64,000 nucleotides of DNA, taken from Paenibacillus pasadenensis DSM 19293 (lineage in GTDB: Bacteria; Bacillota; Bacilli; Paenibacillales; Paenibacillaceae). Made by a program: the position numbers and the translations under genes. The notes beneath the pieces are model-generated. The model was given only the letters and a program-made list of their open reading frames with translations. It did no database searches and had not been told where the DNA came from. Of the stretch, positions 13,386 to 21,704 are shown piece by piece (within the stretch, counting starts at the first letter, position 1; each line of letters opens with the position of its first letter). The stretch lies in assembly GCF_000422485.1 (NCBI RefSeq), contig NZ_AULW01000001.1, positions 62,001-126,000 on the forward strand, written 5' to 3'.

Positions 13386-15668
13386 CTACTGCCACGTATA
13401 GACGACAGTATCGGCCGAGCCGGATGTCGGCGCAGTGAACGTGCGGTTCGATCCGCCTTCCCAGACGACATTGCCGCTCGCGTCCTTTTTGACGAACTTG
13501 AACTGGAACGTCGCGCCCTTCGGCACGCTGACCGGCAGGAACCAGACCGGATAGTTCGGGTTCATCATCGCTTCGGTGGACTTGGCCGCATCCCAGCTGC
13601 CGAGCTCCGCGATGCTGCCGACAAGATGGATGTTCTGTCCCGGCGTGGTCGTCGCGTTCACCTTGAAGATGACCTGCACCTGATCGTCAGTCAGCACCTC
13701 ATAGGCGAACGTATTGCTGACGCTGCTGCCCTTGGTCACGGTAATCGTCTGCGGGCCTGCGGCGACGCTTGGCACGACCGCTTCGATGAACGTATCGCTG
13801 CTGCTGACGACGGTCGCCGTCGTCGCGCCGAACTTCACGACCGGCGAGCCGCCGAGTCCGGTGCCGTAGATGTAGACCGTATTGCCCGGACGGCCGGAGG
13901 TCGAGACGACGTCGCCGATGCGCGGCACGGTCGTGCCGAGGGAAGGATTGTACGACCAGACGTTCACTTGGCCGCCGGCGAGCGTGAAGCTGCCGATCTT
14001 GTTCTGGCCGGAGACGTTCGTCACGCTGGCCGAAGCGCCGGACAGCAGTCCGCCAAGCGTGTCGGCATAGGTGCCGGCAGGCAGCGTCGTGTTGATCGCC
14101 GGCACGGTGAAGCTCGAGTTCGGCTGGCGGTTCACGGCGACGACGACCTGCTTGTCGTAGAACTGGCGCTGGTAGACGAGCACGTCGTTCGTGCTGTACA
14201 GCACCGACGTCGTGCCGTAGGCGACCGCCTCGTTGGACTGGCGCAGCGCCGACAGGCTCTTGATGACCTTGTACGCCGTCGAGTTCTGGTTGAACGACGC
14301 GGCCTTCTCCATGAACACGCGGCCCGCGATGTCGCTGCTGTCCGCCGACGACAGGTACTGCTCCGTGCCGTAGTAGATGTTCGGCGTGCCGCGGCTCGTC
14401 ATGAGCGTCGCCAGCGCGGCATGGTACGGCTTGTCGTTCGGCTGGATGTAGCGGAAGCGCGTGACGTCGTGGTTGTCGAGGAACGTCACCGCCTGGTTCT
14501 CGTAGGTGTAGTCCGCGCTCGTCGTCAGCAGCATGTTGCCGAAGCTGCTCATCGTCTCGGAGAAGTTGCCGAACGCGTTGGTCGACGCGCGGAAATACTC
14601 GAAGTCGAGGTTGTTCACGCCGGTACGGTCCGGGAACGTCCGGTACTCGTCGTACTTCGGATCGGGACGCGAGATGAAGAATTCGCCGAAATGCGTCATC
14701 GGACCGCCGGAGGCGGAGTCGATCGCGTCTTTCAGCCCTTTCGTGAAGGCCGGGTTCATATGCAGCGTCGCGTCATGCCGGAAGCCGTCAACGCCCTTGG
14801 ACTTCCAGAACGTCGCCGCTTTTTCCAGATGGGCGATGACCGCGCTGTTCTCCTGCGAGAAGTCGGCGAGCGAGCCGAGATCCTTGTGGCGGAAGCCGTA
14901 GCGGGAGCTGTCGGCGCCGCGGTCGCCGAGCCCGTGGAACCAGCCGTTCACGTCGTTGTGCGGATCGGCGAGCAGGTTGTCCGTCTTGCCGTCGCCGTTG
15001 GCGTCGAGCAGGTCGCCGGCGGCATTGAACTGATAGGCGCCCGCTGCGTTTTTGTCCGGCTCGTACAGCTTGCCGTCCTCGGCGCTGTAGCCGCTTGTCG
15101 GGTTCTGCCAGCGGCTCGTATGGTTCGTGACGAAGTCGATGACGAGCTTGATGCCCTGGGCGTGCAGCGCGTCGCGCAGCCCCTCGAAGTCCTTCATCAG
15201 GCCGAAATGCTTGTTCGTCGCGAAGTAGTTGCGCACATGGTAGCCGTGGAAGCTCGTCCAGCGGTTGATGGCGCCGCCCGCCTGATAGTCGTTGATGGCG
15301 GTATCGCGGTTGGAGTAAGGCGCGGAGATCCAGACGGCCGTGACGCCCATGTTTTTCAAATAGGGGATCTTGTCGATGATGCCCTTCCAATCGCCGCCCT
15401 GATACAGCTTGAGATCGTTGCCGTCGCCGCGCCCGTCGCCGTTCGCGTCGTCGAACAGCGTCGGGTCGAAGCCCGCCGGCTTGTTGTTGCTCGTATCGCC
15501 GTCTACGAAACGGTCCGTAATGATCTGATAGACCGTGTCCTTCGGCGTGACCGGGCTGAGCGCCCCGGAAGCCGTAAGCGCTTCCGCTTTAGGCGGGTGG
15601 ATCGCTCCGGACGGCAGCAACAGGCCGCCTGCCAGCACCGCGATCGTCAATTTTTTCCATACCTTCAC
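13386..15668 (-). CDS. Secreted GH13 alpha-amylase with IPT/TIG and CBM20 domains (CGTase-like architecture)
   Basis: 760 aa from a GTG start with GGGGAG upstream. Signal peptide residues 1-30 (ends KAEA). The A/B domains (about 31-460) carry the nucleophile D299 (GFRHDATLHM), acid/base E329 (HFGEF) and D401 (FLDNHDVTRF). Domain C follows, then an IPT/TIG domain (about 575-660) and a C-terminal CBM20 starch-binding domain (about 662-760, LVGSIAELGSWD). This is the A-B-C-D-E layout of CGTases, but the central aromatic of CGTases (Tyr195) aligns with Gly265 (KDLGSLADF), so ordinary hydrolytic amylase or maltogenic activity is more likely. It sits between malE and a LacI gene; its products would feed MalEFG. 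Confidence 0.9.
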   Translation of the reverse strand: MKVWKKLTIAVLAGGLLLPSGAIHPPKAEALTASGALSPVTPKDTVYQIITDRFVDGDTSNNKPAGFDPTLFDDANGDGRGDGNDLKLYQGGDWKGIIDKIPYLKNMGVTAVWISAPYSNRDTAINDYQAGGAINRWTSFHGYHVRNYFATNKHFGLMKDFEGLRDALHAQGIKLVIDFVTNHTSRWQNPTSGYSAEDGKLYEPDKNAAGAYQFNAAGDLLDANGDGKTDNLLADPHNDVNGWFHGLGDRGADSSRYGFRHKDLGSLADFSQENSAVIAHLEKAATFWKSKGVDGFRHDATLHMNPAFTKGLKDAIDSASGGPMTHFGEFFISRPDPKYDEYRTFPDRTGVNNLDFEYFRASTNAFGNFSETMSSFGNMLLTTSADYTYENQAVTFLDNHDVTRFRYIQPNDKPYHAALATLMTSRGTPNIYYGTEQYLSSADSSDIAGRVFMEKAASFNQNSTAYKVIKSLSALRQSNEAVAYGTTSVLYSTNDVLVYQRQFYDKQVVVAVNRQPNSSFTVPAINTTLPAGTYADTLGGLLSGASASVTNVSGQNKIGSFTLAGGQVNVWSYNPSLGTTVPRIGDVVSTSGRPGNTVYIYGTGLGGSPVVKFGATTATVVSSSDTFIEAVVPSVAAGPQTITVTKGSSVSNTFAYEVLTDDQVQVIFKVNATTTPGQNIHLVGSIAELGSWDAAKSTEAMMNPNYPVWFLPVSVPKGATFQFKFVKKDASGNVVWEGGSNRTFTAPTSGSADTVVYTWQ

Positions 15669-15830
15669 TCGTCAACACTCCCCGCTAGAATGGATGGTCG
15701 AACAAGAGCTCCTTCCGAGCTCCGGGTTCCCGAACGGTTCCCCCCACCTCCTTTCATCGTTCGGGTCCGGTTCGAATCCATCCGTCCTAGGCCGGCCGGG
15801 AGCGCGGGCCTGGACGCTGCCCCTCCGGGA

Positions 15831-16853
15831 CTAGCGGGAAGGCGGCGCCGTGCTTTGGCGCGGCACGAGCTCGACGCCGAGCGTCACGCGCCGCTCCGCG
15901 AGCGGCTCCCGCTCCAGCTGGGCCGTCAGCAGGCGGACCGCGGTCCGCCCTTTTTCTACGATGTCCTGGCGCACCGTCGTCAGCGCGGGGATGCAATAGC
16001 GCGCCCGCTCGTCATCGTCGAAGCCGACGACCGAGATGTCGCGGGGCACGACGATTCCGAGATCGTGCAGCCCCTTGACGAGGCCGATCGCCGCCATGTC
16101 GGACAGGGCGAATACGGCGGTGATGCCGCCCGTCTTGGCCCCGATGCGCGAGGCGGCGCGGTAGCCGCCGAGCGAGGAGGTCGGCTCCTCGTAGACGAGC
16201 TCCGGCCGATAAGGCACTCCCGCCTCCTCCAGCGCCCGCCGGTACCCCTGCCAGCGGCAGTAGTTGACGCCGCCTTCGAGCAGCACGCCGGTCAGCAGCG
16301 CGATCCGCTCGTGGCCGAGCGACAGCAGATGCTTCGTGCCGATGTAGCCGCCGAGCTCGTCGTCGAGCGCGACCTGGTAGAAGGACGGATCGTCGACGAG
16401 GCTGTCCATGAAGACGCACGGTACCCCGAGGCGCAGCATGCTTTCCACAAGCTCCGTGCGGGCGAACGCGCCGACGAAGATCAGGCCGTCCAGATGCTGC
16501 TCGCGCACGAACGAGAACGTCTCGTCCGGGCCGATGCCGACGAGGATGACATGCAGCTTGACGCCGCGCGCGCTCTCCTCGATGCCCCGGACGAGATGCC
16601 AGTAGAACGGGTTGTCCTGCAAGCGGCCCTTCTCCAGCAGCGGGACGACGACGGCGATCAGCGACGATTTCTTGTCCTTGAGGTTGCGCGCCGACGCGCT
16701 CGGCGCGAAGTCGAGCTGGCCGATCGCCTGCTCCACCTTGCGCTGGGTTTCCGGGGAGACGCGCCCCGTGCCGTTGATGACGTTGGATACGGTCGCGATG
16801 GACACTTGGGCCAGCTTGGCGACATCCTTGATCGTAACGCGACTGGCGCTCAT
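15831..16853 (-). CDS. LacI-family regulator of the maltodextrin locus (MalR-like)
   Basis: 340 aa. The HTH is TIKDVAKLAQVSIATVSNVI, with the hinge helix APSASARNLK, and an effector domain ending VELVPRQSTAPP. AAGGAGC precedes the start. The gene leads the same-strand series amylase, malE, malF, malG. Its promoter has two identical 14-base operators 79 bases apart, indicating autoregulation, possibly by looping. The operator core AAACGTTT also appears at malE, so control of the transport operon is likely. The effector is probably a maltodextrin, by context. Confidence 0.92.
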   Translation of the reverse strand: MSASRVTIKDVAKLAQVSIATVSNVINGTGRVSPETQRKVEQAIGQLDFAPSASARNLKDKKSSLIAVVVPLLEKGRLQDNPFYWHLVRGIEESARGVKLHVILVGIGPDETFSFVREQHLDGLIFVGAFARTELVESMLRLGVPCVFMDSLVDDPSFYQVALDDELGGYIGTKHLLSLGHERIALLTGVLLEGGVNYCRWQGYRRALEEAGVPYRPELVYEEPTSSLGGYRAASRIGAKTGGITAVFALSDMAAIGLVKGLHDLGIVVPRDISVVGFDDDERARYCIPALTTVRQDIVEKGRTAVRLLTAQLEREPLAERRVTLGVELVPRQSTAPPSR

Positions 16854-16875
16854 GCTTGAAGCTCCTTGCTCTTTG

Positions 16876-17004
16876 GATTAAACGTTTCATCGCATGAAGC
16901 AACGACCCCTTCACCGATACCAAAACAGACATGTTGCAGCTTTGACTTGTCTATGATTAAACGTTTCACACCCTGATCATAATCGGCGTCCCGAATTTTG
17001 TCAA
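16876..17004 (-). promoter_or_regulatory. Promoter of the second lacI gene with paired operators
   Basis: Minus strand: -35 TTGACA (16999-17004), 17-base spacer, -10 TATGAT (16976-16981). The operator TGAAACGTTTAATC (16955-16968) begins 7 bases past the -10 and covers the transcription start; an identical copy is at 16876-16889, inside the leader just before the ribosome site. Spacing is 79 bases. Confidence 0.88.
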
Positions 17005-17079
17005 CGAGAAAATGAAAGCGTATTCTATCGAAGGATCGCCGCCGCTTCGCCCGGCCGAGGCGCTTCGGCCCCCCTCGCG

Positions 17080-17115
17080 AAAAGGGCGCTTGCCGGTTAG
17101 CTCGGCAAGCGCCCC
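17080..17115 (-). terminator. Terminator after the G1 peptidase gene
   Basis: Perfect 12-bp stem GGGCGCTTGCCG/CGGCAAGCGCCC with a 7-base loop, followed on the minus strand by TTTTCGCG. It lies a few bases past the peptidase stop. Confidence 0.85.
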
Positions 17116-17120
17116 TTCCA

Positions 17121-17825
17121 TCAGGACTCGCTTGTGCGGATCCGCACGCTGCGCACGACGAAGCCGTCGCCCGCGGCGTTCGGCCGCGAAGGAAGCGCGC
17201 GGATATAGCGGCCCTGCACCATGACGCCGCGCTGGGACAGCTTGAGGCCCGGACTGCGGCCGTCAACCCGGCAGCGGCGGAACGGCAGCGGCGTGATGCG
17301 CGCGAAGGTCGCGATGTCTCCGCCGATCTGCGGCGCCTCGACAATCCATTCGGCCGAGCGCTGCGGGCCGCGATACGTCTGGACGGTGCGGAACGTCCAG
17401 CCGCGCGTGACGTTGCGCAGCGCGATCGACCAGCGGCCGCGGCTCACGCGGGCGATGCGGGCGGCCATGACGTCGCCGGGGCGGACCGGATGCGGGATGC
17501 GCGTCTCCGAGGCGGGCAGGATTTCCCACCAGGCGTAATACTCTGCACGGCCGTCGACATAGTCGTGGGCGGTGCCGGTCTGGATCAGATCGCTGTTGCT
17601 GTAGCCGTCGATGCCGATCCAGGCCGACGAATAAGTGGATTGGGACGTCGGGCGCGCGACCGGGACGGTCCAGCGGGCGGAAATGCTGGAGAAGGCGCCT
17701 CGCGATCCTTCGATCGCGTAGCCGCTCCAGTTGCCGGAGCTCCAGTTGGAGCGCCCGGCTTTCTTTTGATCGCGCAGCCTGCGGCAAGGCGGATGCAGGC
17801 TGGCGCTGCGTGTACGGACAGGCAT
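17121..17825 (-). CDS. G1-family glutamic endopeptidase (eqolisin-like)
   Basis: 234 aa. The mature-domain hallmarks of peptidase family G1 are present in order: NWSGYAI (32-38), SSAWIGIDGY (66-75), LIQTGT with the catalytic-type Gln82, YYAWWEILP (96-104), PGDVM, and EWIVEAP with catalytic-type Glu163. In fungal eqolisins these match the Gln/Glu dyad that cleaves proteins at acid pH. The start ATG at 17825 has AAGGATG 7-8 bases upstream. There is no clear signal peptide, only a basic N-terminus, so secretion is not supported by the sequence. It lies beside a truncated serpin. No family member other than the dyad proteins fits; function is inferred. Confidence 0.82.
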   Translation of the reverse strand: MPVRTRSASLHPPCRRLRDQKKAGRSNWSSGNWSGYAIEGSRGAFSSISARWTVPVARPTSQSTYSSAWIGIDGYSNSDLIQTGTAHDYVDGRAEYYAWWEILPASETRIPHPVRPGDVMAARIARVSRGRWSIALRNVTRGWTFRTVQTYRGPQRSAEWIVEAPQIGGDIATFARITPLPFRRCRVDGRSPGLKLSQRGVMVQGRYIRALPSRPNAAGDGFVVRSVRIRTSES

Positions 17826-17922
17826 CGTTTCACATCCTTAGCGGAAGGATGCTCTATTCGATGCGCCGGACGCCGCGTCCGCCTGTACGGACGCCCTTGG
17901 CGGGCTCGGCTTTTTTGCGCCG

Positions 17923-18780
17923 CTACGCTCCGTCCGCGGGCCGGCCGATCCGGCCGAGGAACAGCCAGGCGCCCGAGACCCCGTCCTCGATCGCGAGGAA
18001 AAACGGCCGGTCCGCCCGGAATTCGAACGGATCGCTCGGGGGCGCCGCGCCGCCTTCCGCCATCAGCGTCGCCGCGGCCGCTTCCGTCCCCTTCTCGTTC
18101 ACCTCCAGCACGACCTGCTGCAGGACGAGGCTGAGCTGGAGGTCCGGGCTGCCCTCCAGCATGCCGCCGAAGTCGGCGCCCGGCGCGAACGCCTGCCGCA
18201 TGCCGAGCTGCCGCAGCGGCTCGTTCAGCACGCTGCGGACCGCGGCCTTGAAGCGCGGCAGCGCGACGCTGCCGGCCTTGGCCTGCAGCTCGTCCTGCCA
18301 CTCCTCGTAGCGCTCCAAGTCCGGCAGCAGGTCATCCACGCCGAGCCCGCGAGCCGGCAGGACGAGCAGCAGCCGGTATCCGCCCTTCAGCCCGTACGGC
18401 AGGCGCACCGCCTCGAAGCGCTCCGTCCGCAGGTGCGGATAGCTGCCGCCCCGCTGCATCATCGCGACATCGAGCCGCTCGCCGCCGTCCATCGCGAACG
18501 CGGCCTGCTCCGTCCGCGCCGGATCGAACTCGTCCTGCCAGCCGCCCTTGAAATAAACCGTGTTCAGCAGCACGGCGAGCGTCTCCGGATCAAGCGGCTC
18601 GTTCGAATCGACGATTTGCGGGATCATGCCCTCGGTATGCCGGTCGACCCAGCGGTTCATGCGCTCCGCCGCTTCCGCGCCGCCGCCAGCGAAGTCCGCC
18701 GTCTCGAGCTCGGCTCCGTAATCCGCTTGCAGCGTCTTGCGGTAGGACGGCAGCGGCTCCCGCCGGACGTCATGGACGTC
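17923..18780 (-). pseudogene. N-terminally truncated serpin
   Basis: The C-terminal two-thirds of a serpin: SYRKTLQADYGAELETADF, then NRWVDRHTEGMIPQIV, LNTVYFKGGWQDEF, the inhibitory hinge EVNEKGTEAAAAT, and the closing ADRPFFLAIEDG. The first 110-130 residues of a normal serpin (helices A-E, strand 6B) are absent. Homology starts near 18780, in frame with but upstream of the only ATG (18660); no start codon with a ribosome site precedes it. At the break is a triplicated GACGTCAT-like motif (18766-18790), and the upstream frame merges into the DUF2515 gene region. The rest is uninterrupted. A remnant rather than a working inhibitor is most likely; an assembly or deletion effect cannot be excluded. 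Confidence 0.75.
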
Positions 18781-18844
18781 ATCGACGTCGCTTTTGGCCG
18801 CTGGCTGAGACCAGCCGCGCCGAGCGGGCCGCAGGGCCGGGCCG

Positions 18845-20329
18845 TCAGCCCGGCTTCGGGCCGAAGCCCGAGCCGGAGGCCGCCAGCACGGCGAGCTCCA
18901 CCTTGCCGAGCGCGATGCGGTAGTCCGCCGTCAGCTCGAACCGATCCGGCACCGGCAGCGCCCGGAAATACGGCAGCACGTCCTCCGGCCCTTTGAACCA
19001 GTCGCCCGGCTCCGGGTCGTCCACCGGCCGGTCCGCCCAGGCGGCCGACAGCGGCGGGCTGTACAGCGGCTCCGCTCCCGGCAGCAGCCTGCCGCCGCGC
19101 AGCCGCTCGCGGTAGGCGGCGCCGGGAGCCCCGTGCCGTACCGGCGCGTACAGCTCCGGCGCGTAATCCGATCTCGATCCGGTATGGCGCGTCGCCTTGA
19201 CGAAGGCGAGGGCGCCTTTCGCGACGCCCGGAACCGCGAACAGCATCGCATACAGCCGCTTGCCGAACTCGATGCGCTCGGCCAGGTCGGAGAAGTCCTC
19301 GAGGATGAGTCCCGCGACGAGCGGATCGCCGCCCTCGTCCTTGCCGTACGGGAACAGGACCTGGTTGAGCTGCAGCACCGACTGCATGCCGAAGAAGAAC
19401 GTGTTCAGCACCTTTCGCCGATAATACGGATTTTGCACGACCCGCTCCTCGATGAAATGCTGCTCGTTGACGATCAGGCCGACCGTCAGCGGCACCGCGT
19501 CGCCTGTGCGCAGGAACTGCTGCCAGACGGGACGCATGAACGCGGACACGCCGAGCTGCGGCAGCAGATGCAGCAGATTGCGCCTCGTGCGGCGGCATTC
19601 CTCATAGAGCAGCAGCTGCGGATAGGCGTCGTGGAAAATGAGCGCGTTCGCCCGCTCCAGCATGCCGAACGTGCAGCGGCGCTTGTGTAGGTCGAGCAGC
19701 CGGGGCAGCCACTCGCCCTGCAGATCGGACATGTTCCAGCCGCCGTTGCGCGAGACGAGATGCGCGAGCAGCGCCCAGTGCACCTCCGGCCGACGCAAAT
19801 AAAACGCGCGGTATGCCTCCGTGCGCGTCACGTTGTTGCGATTGAGACGCGCCGTCTCCGCGCGCAGCCGCTGCACGAGCGCGGCATCGCCGGCCGGGCC
19901 GGCCGGCAGCGCCGGCGGCGCGCCGAGGGCGGCCGCCGCCTCTGCGCTCCAGGCAGGGCTCGCCTTCGGCAGCCCCGCCCATGCGGCGGCCTTGCCGCCC
20001 GCAGGCGCGCTCGGCGCCGGAGCGGCCGCGGCTGCCGCGGCTTTAGCCTTGGCGGCGGCGCGCTCGAGCTTGCGCCACGCGGCGCGCAGCTCCGCGACGG
20101 CCGGCGCCGCCAGCGCGAGCGGCGGCGAGCCTGCCGCCAGCGCCGCGGCCGCCTTGCGGCTGCGACGCTTGCCGGCGGCATACGCATAGGCTGCCGCCGG
20201 CAGCGCCGCCGGCAGCAGCAGCAGCTCCAGCAGCCGGCGGCGCTGCGGCGGGGCAGCCTTTGCCGATGCGGAAGGCCGCTCCTGCCTGCCGCTTCCTTGC
20301 CCGTTTTCCGAACCCGATCCAGCCTCCAT
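18845..20329 (-). CDS. DUF2515 family protein (YppC-like)
   Basis: 494 aa. After an Ala/Lys-rich, low-complexity N-terminal third (residues 1-145, with a possible membrane segment LLELLLLPAALPAAAYAYA) comes a conserved domain: NRNNVTRTEAYRAFYLRRPE, HLVSRNGGWNMSDLQG, ANALIFHDAYPQLLLYEE and IVNEQHFIEERVVQNP. These match the DUF2515 family, of which B. subtilis YppC is a member. No biochemical role is established. GGGAGGAAGAGAGTC precedes the start. It is divergent from the SRAP gene; its stop is about 65 bases from the serpin remnant. Confidence 0.85.
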   Translation of the reverse strand: MEAGSGSENGQGSGRQERPSASAKAAPPQRRRLLELLLLPAALPAAAYAYAAGKRRSRKAAAALAAGSPPLALAAPAVAELRAAWRKLERAAAKAKAAAAAAAPAPSAPAGGKAAAWAGLPKASPAWSAEAAAALGAPPALPAGPAGDAALVQRLRAETARLNRNNVTRTEAYRAFYLRRPEVHWALLAHLVSRNGGWNMSDLQGEWLPRLLDLHKRRCTFGMLERANALIFHDAYPQLLLYEECRRTRRNLLHLLPQLGVSAFMRPVWQQFLRTGDAVPLTVGLIVNEQHFIEERVVQNPYYRRKVLNTFFFGMQSVLQLNQVLFPYGKDEGGDPLVAGLILEDFSDLAERIEFGKRLYAMLFAVPGVAKGALAFVKATRHTGSRSDYAPELYAPVRHGAPGAAYRERLRGGRLLPGAEPLYSPPLSAAWADRPVDDPEPGDWFKGPEDVLPYFRALPVPDRFELTADYRIALGKVELAVLAASGSGFGPKPG

Positions 20330-20386
20330 GACTCTCTTCCTCCCGCTCTGACGATCTGTTAGAAGTATAGTCGGGAAGAAGGCCGC

Positions 20387-20415
20387 TTAACCCCCGGACG
20401 GGCATGCGCTATACT
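20387..20415 (+). promoter_or_regulatory. Promoter of the SRAP gene
   Basis: -35 TTAACC (20387-20392), 17-base spacer, -10 TATACT (20410-20415), 36 bases upstream of the start codon. A minus-strand TATACT at about 20366-20371 may serve the divergent DUF2515 gene. Confidence 0.65.
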
Positions 20416-20451
20416 AGGAGCAACGAGAGTGAGCGAAAGGAGCGGGAGACG

Positions 20452-21126
20452 ATGTGCGGACGCTACACGCTGACCGTCACGCTCGAGGAGCTGATGCTGC
20501 GCTTCCTGATCGGCGAGGCGGGGCTGGGGGACTACGAGCCGAGGTACAATATCGCGCCGGCCCAGATGGTGCTGGCGATCATTCATGACGGGGAGAAAAA
20601 TCGGCTCGGCGAGCTCAAGTGGGGGCTCGTGCCGCCGTGGGCCGACGATCCGAAGATCGGCAGCCGCATGCTGAACGCCCGCTCCGAGACGGCCGCCGCC
20701 AAGCCCGCCTTCCGCGAGGCGCTGCGGCGCAAGCGCTGCCTCATTCCGGCGGACGGCTTTTACGAATGGCAGCAGCAGGACGGGGCCAAGCAGCCGCTGC
20801 GCGTCACGCTGAAGAGCGGCGCGCCGTTCGCCATGGCCGGCCTGTACGAGACATGGATCTCGCCGGCCGGCGAGAAGCTGTCCACCTGCACCGTGCTGAC
20901 GACGGAGCCGAACGAGCTGATGCGCCCGATCCATGACCGGATGCCGGTCATCCTGCGTCCCGAGGACGAGGCGCTCTGGCTCGACCGCGGCCTGCGCGAT
21001 CCGCAGCGGCTGCAGCCGCTGCTCCGCCCTTATCCGCCGGAGGAGATGCGCGCGTACCCGGTCCGCCGCGAGGTCGGCAGCGTGCGCAGCCAAGGCCCGG
21101 TCTGCATCGAGCCGCTGTCCGACTGA
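20452..21126 (+). CDS. SRAP (SOS-response-associated peptidase) / HMCES-YedK family protein
   Basis: 224 aa, the usual length. It starts MCGRYTL: Cys2 becomes the catalytic N-terminal residue after Met removal and forms the thiazolidine crosslink to abasic sites in single-stranded DNA. Other family residues are visible: the YNIAPAQ motif, WGLVPPWADD, NARSETAAAKPAFREAL, the active-site Glu in ADGFYEW, and His in PIHDRMPVIL. AAAGGAGCGGGAGACG precedes the ATG at 20452. Expected role: shielding abasic sites in ssDNA during replication. It is on its own transcript, followed directly by the second repeat array. Confidence 0.95.
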   Translation: MCGRYTLTVTLEELMLRFLIGEAGLGDYEPRYNIAPAQMVLAIIHDGEKNRLGELKWGLVPPWADDPKIGSRMLNARSETAAAKPAFREALRRKRCLIPADGFYEWQQQDGAKQPLRVTLKSGAPFAMAGLYETWISPAGEKLSTCTVLTTEPNELMRPIHDRMPVILRPEDEALWLDRGLRDPQRLQPLLRPYPPEEMRAYPVRREVGSVRSQGPVCIEPLSD

Positions 21127-21150
21127 GCTCGACTGCATGGAGGACAGTCC

Positions 21151-21530
21151 GATTCGGCGGATCCAAGGCACATTTGTGCCCTGGTTGTCCGTTGCAAGCC
21201 CAATTTCGGGCGAATCCAAGGCACATTTGTGCCTTGGTTGTCCGTTCCTAGCCCGATTCGGCGAATCCAAGGCACATTTGTGCCCTGGTTGTCCGTTCCT
21301 AGCCCGATTCGGGCGAATCCAAGGCACATTTGTGCCTTGGTTGTCCGTTCCTAGCCCGATTCGGCGAATCCAAGGCACATTTGTGCCCTGGTTGTCCGTT
21401 CCTAGCCCGATTCGGGCGAATCCAAGGCACATTTATGCCCTGGTTCCCAGTTCCAAGCCCGATTCGGCGAATCCAAGGCACATTTATGCCCTGGTTGTCC
21501 GTTCCAAGCCCGATTCGGCGGTTCCAAGGC
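21151..21530. repeat. 51/52-bp hairpin tandem repeat array (family 2) with a 103-bp higher-order unit
   Basis: Seven full copies and a degenerate eighth. Each has GAATCCAAGGCACATTTGTG, a CCAAGGCACA/TGTGCCTTGG stem with a TT loop, then GTTGTCCGTTCCTAGCCCG and ATTCGGC or ATTCGGGC. Copies start near 21161, 21213, 21264, 21316, 21367, 21419, 21470 and 21521, alternating 51 and 52 bases. Copies also alternate between GTGCCTTGG and GTGCCCTGG. Segment 21213-21315 is repeated exactly as 21316-21418, a perfect 103-base duplication. The open frames crossing it (NQGTNVPWIR-type) have no ribosome site. With the terminator it fills the gene-free stretch 21127-21704. Confidence 0.93.
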
Positions 21531-21561
21531 AGGAGCAGCCGCGAATCGCAAAGCGGATGGC

Positions 21562-21613
21562 AAAGCAAAAGCTCCTTTCCCCTCGGACAAGCGGGGAAAG
21601 GAGCTTTTGCTTT
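21562..21613. terminator. Strong bidirectional terminator
   Basis: A near-perfect stem of about 21 bp (AAAGCAAAAGCTCCTTTCCCC and its complement) with a 10-base loop, with A-tract and T-tract arms. It sits between the convergent SRAP (+) and TauD-like (-) genes and can end both transcripts. Confidence 0.93.
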
Positions 21614-21704
21614 TTGCGAGAAGGCGCTTCTTCGTCGTTCGCGCCTCCGGCTCGCGAGCGCCTTCAGCCGTCGACCTGCCGAGAGATCCCGCTCAGCTCC
21701 CGTC

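Noticed and set aside
13386-15668. Cyclodextrin glucanotransferase
   Set aside because: Domain order fits, but the cyclisation aromatic is replaced by Gly265; annotated as alpha-amylase.
13626-16859. A 1077-aa plus-strand open frame
   Set aside because: Antisense to the amylase and LacI genes; high-GC DNA keeps the complementary frames open.
17826-17922. Small gene or terminator between the G1 peptidase and serpin remnant
   Set aside because: A GCGTCCG/CGGACGC stem is present, but orientation and U-run do not give a convincing terminator, and no coding frame is supported.
21030-21590. NQGTNVPWIR-type repeated frames across the second array
   Set aside because: Same reason as above; a by-product of the 51/52-bp units.
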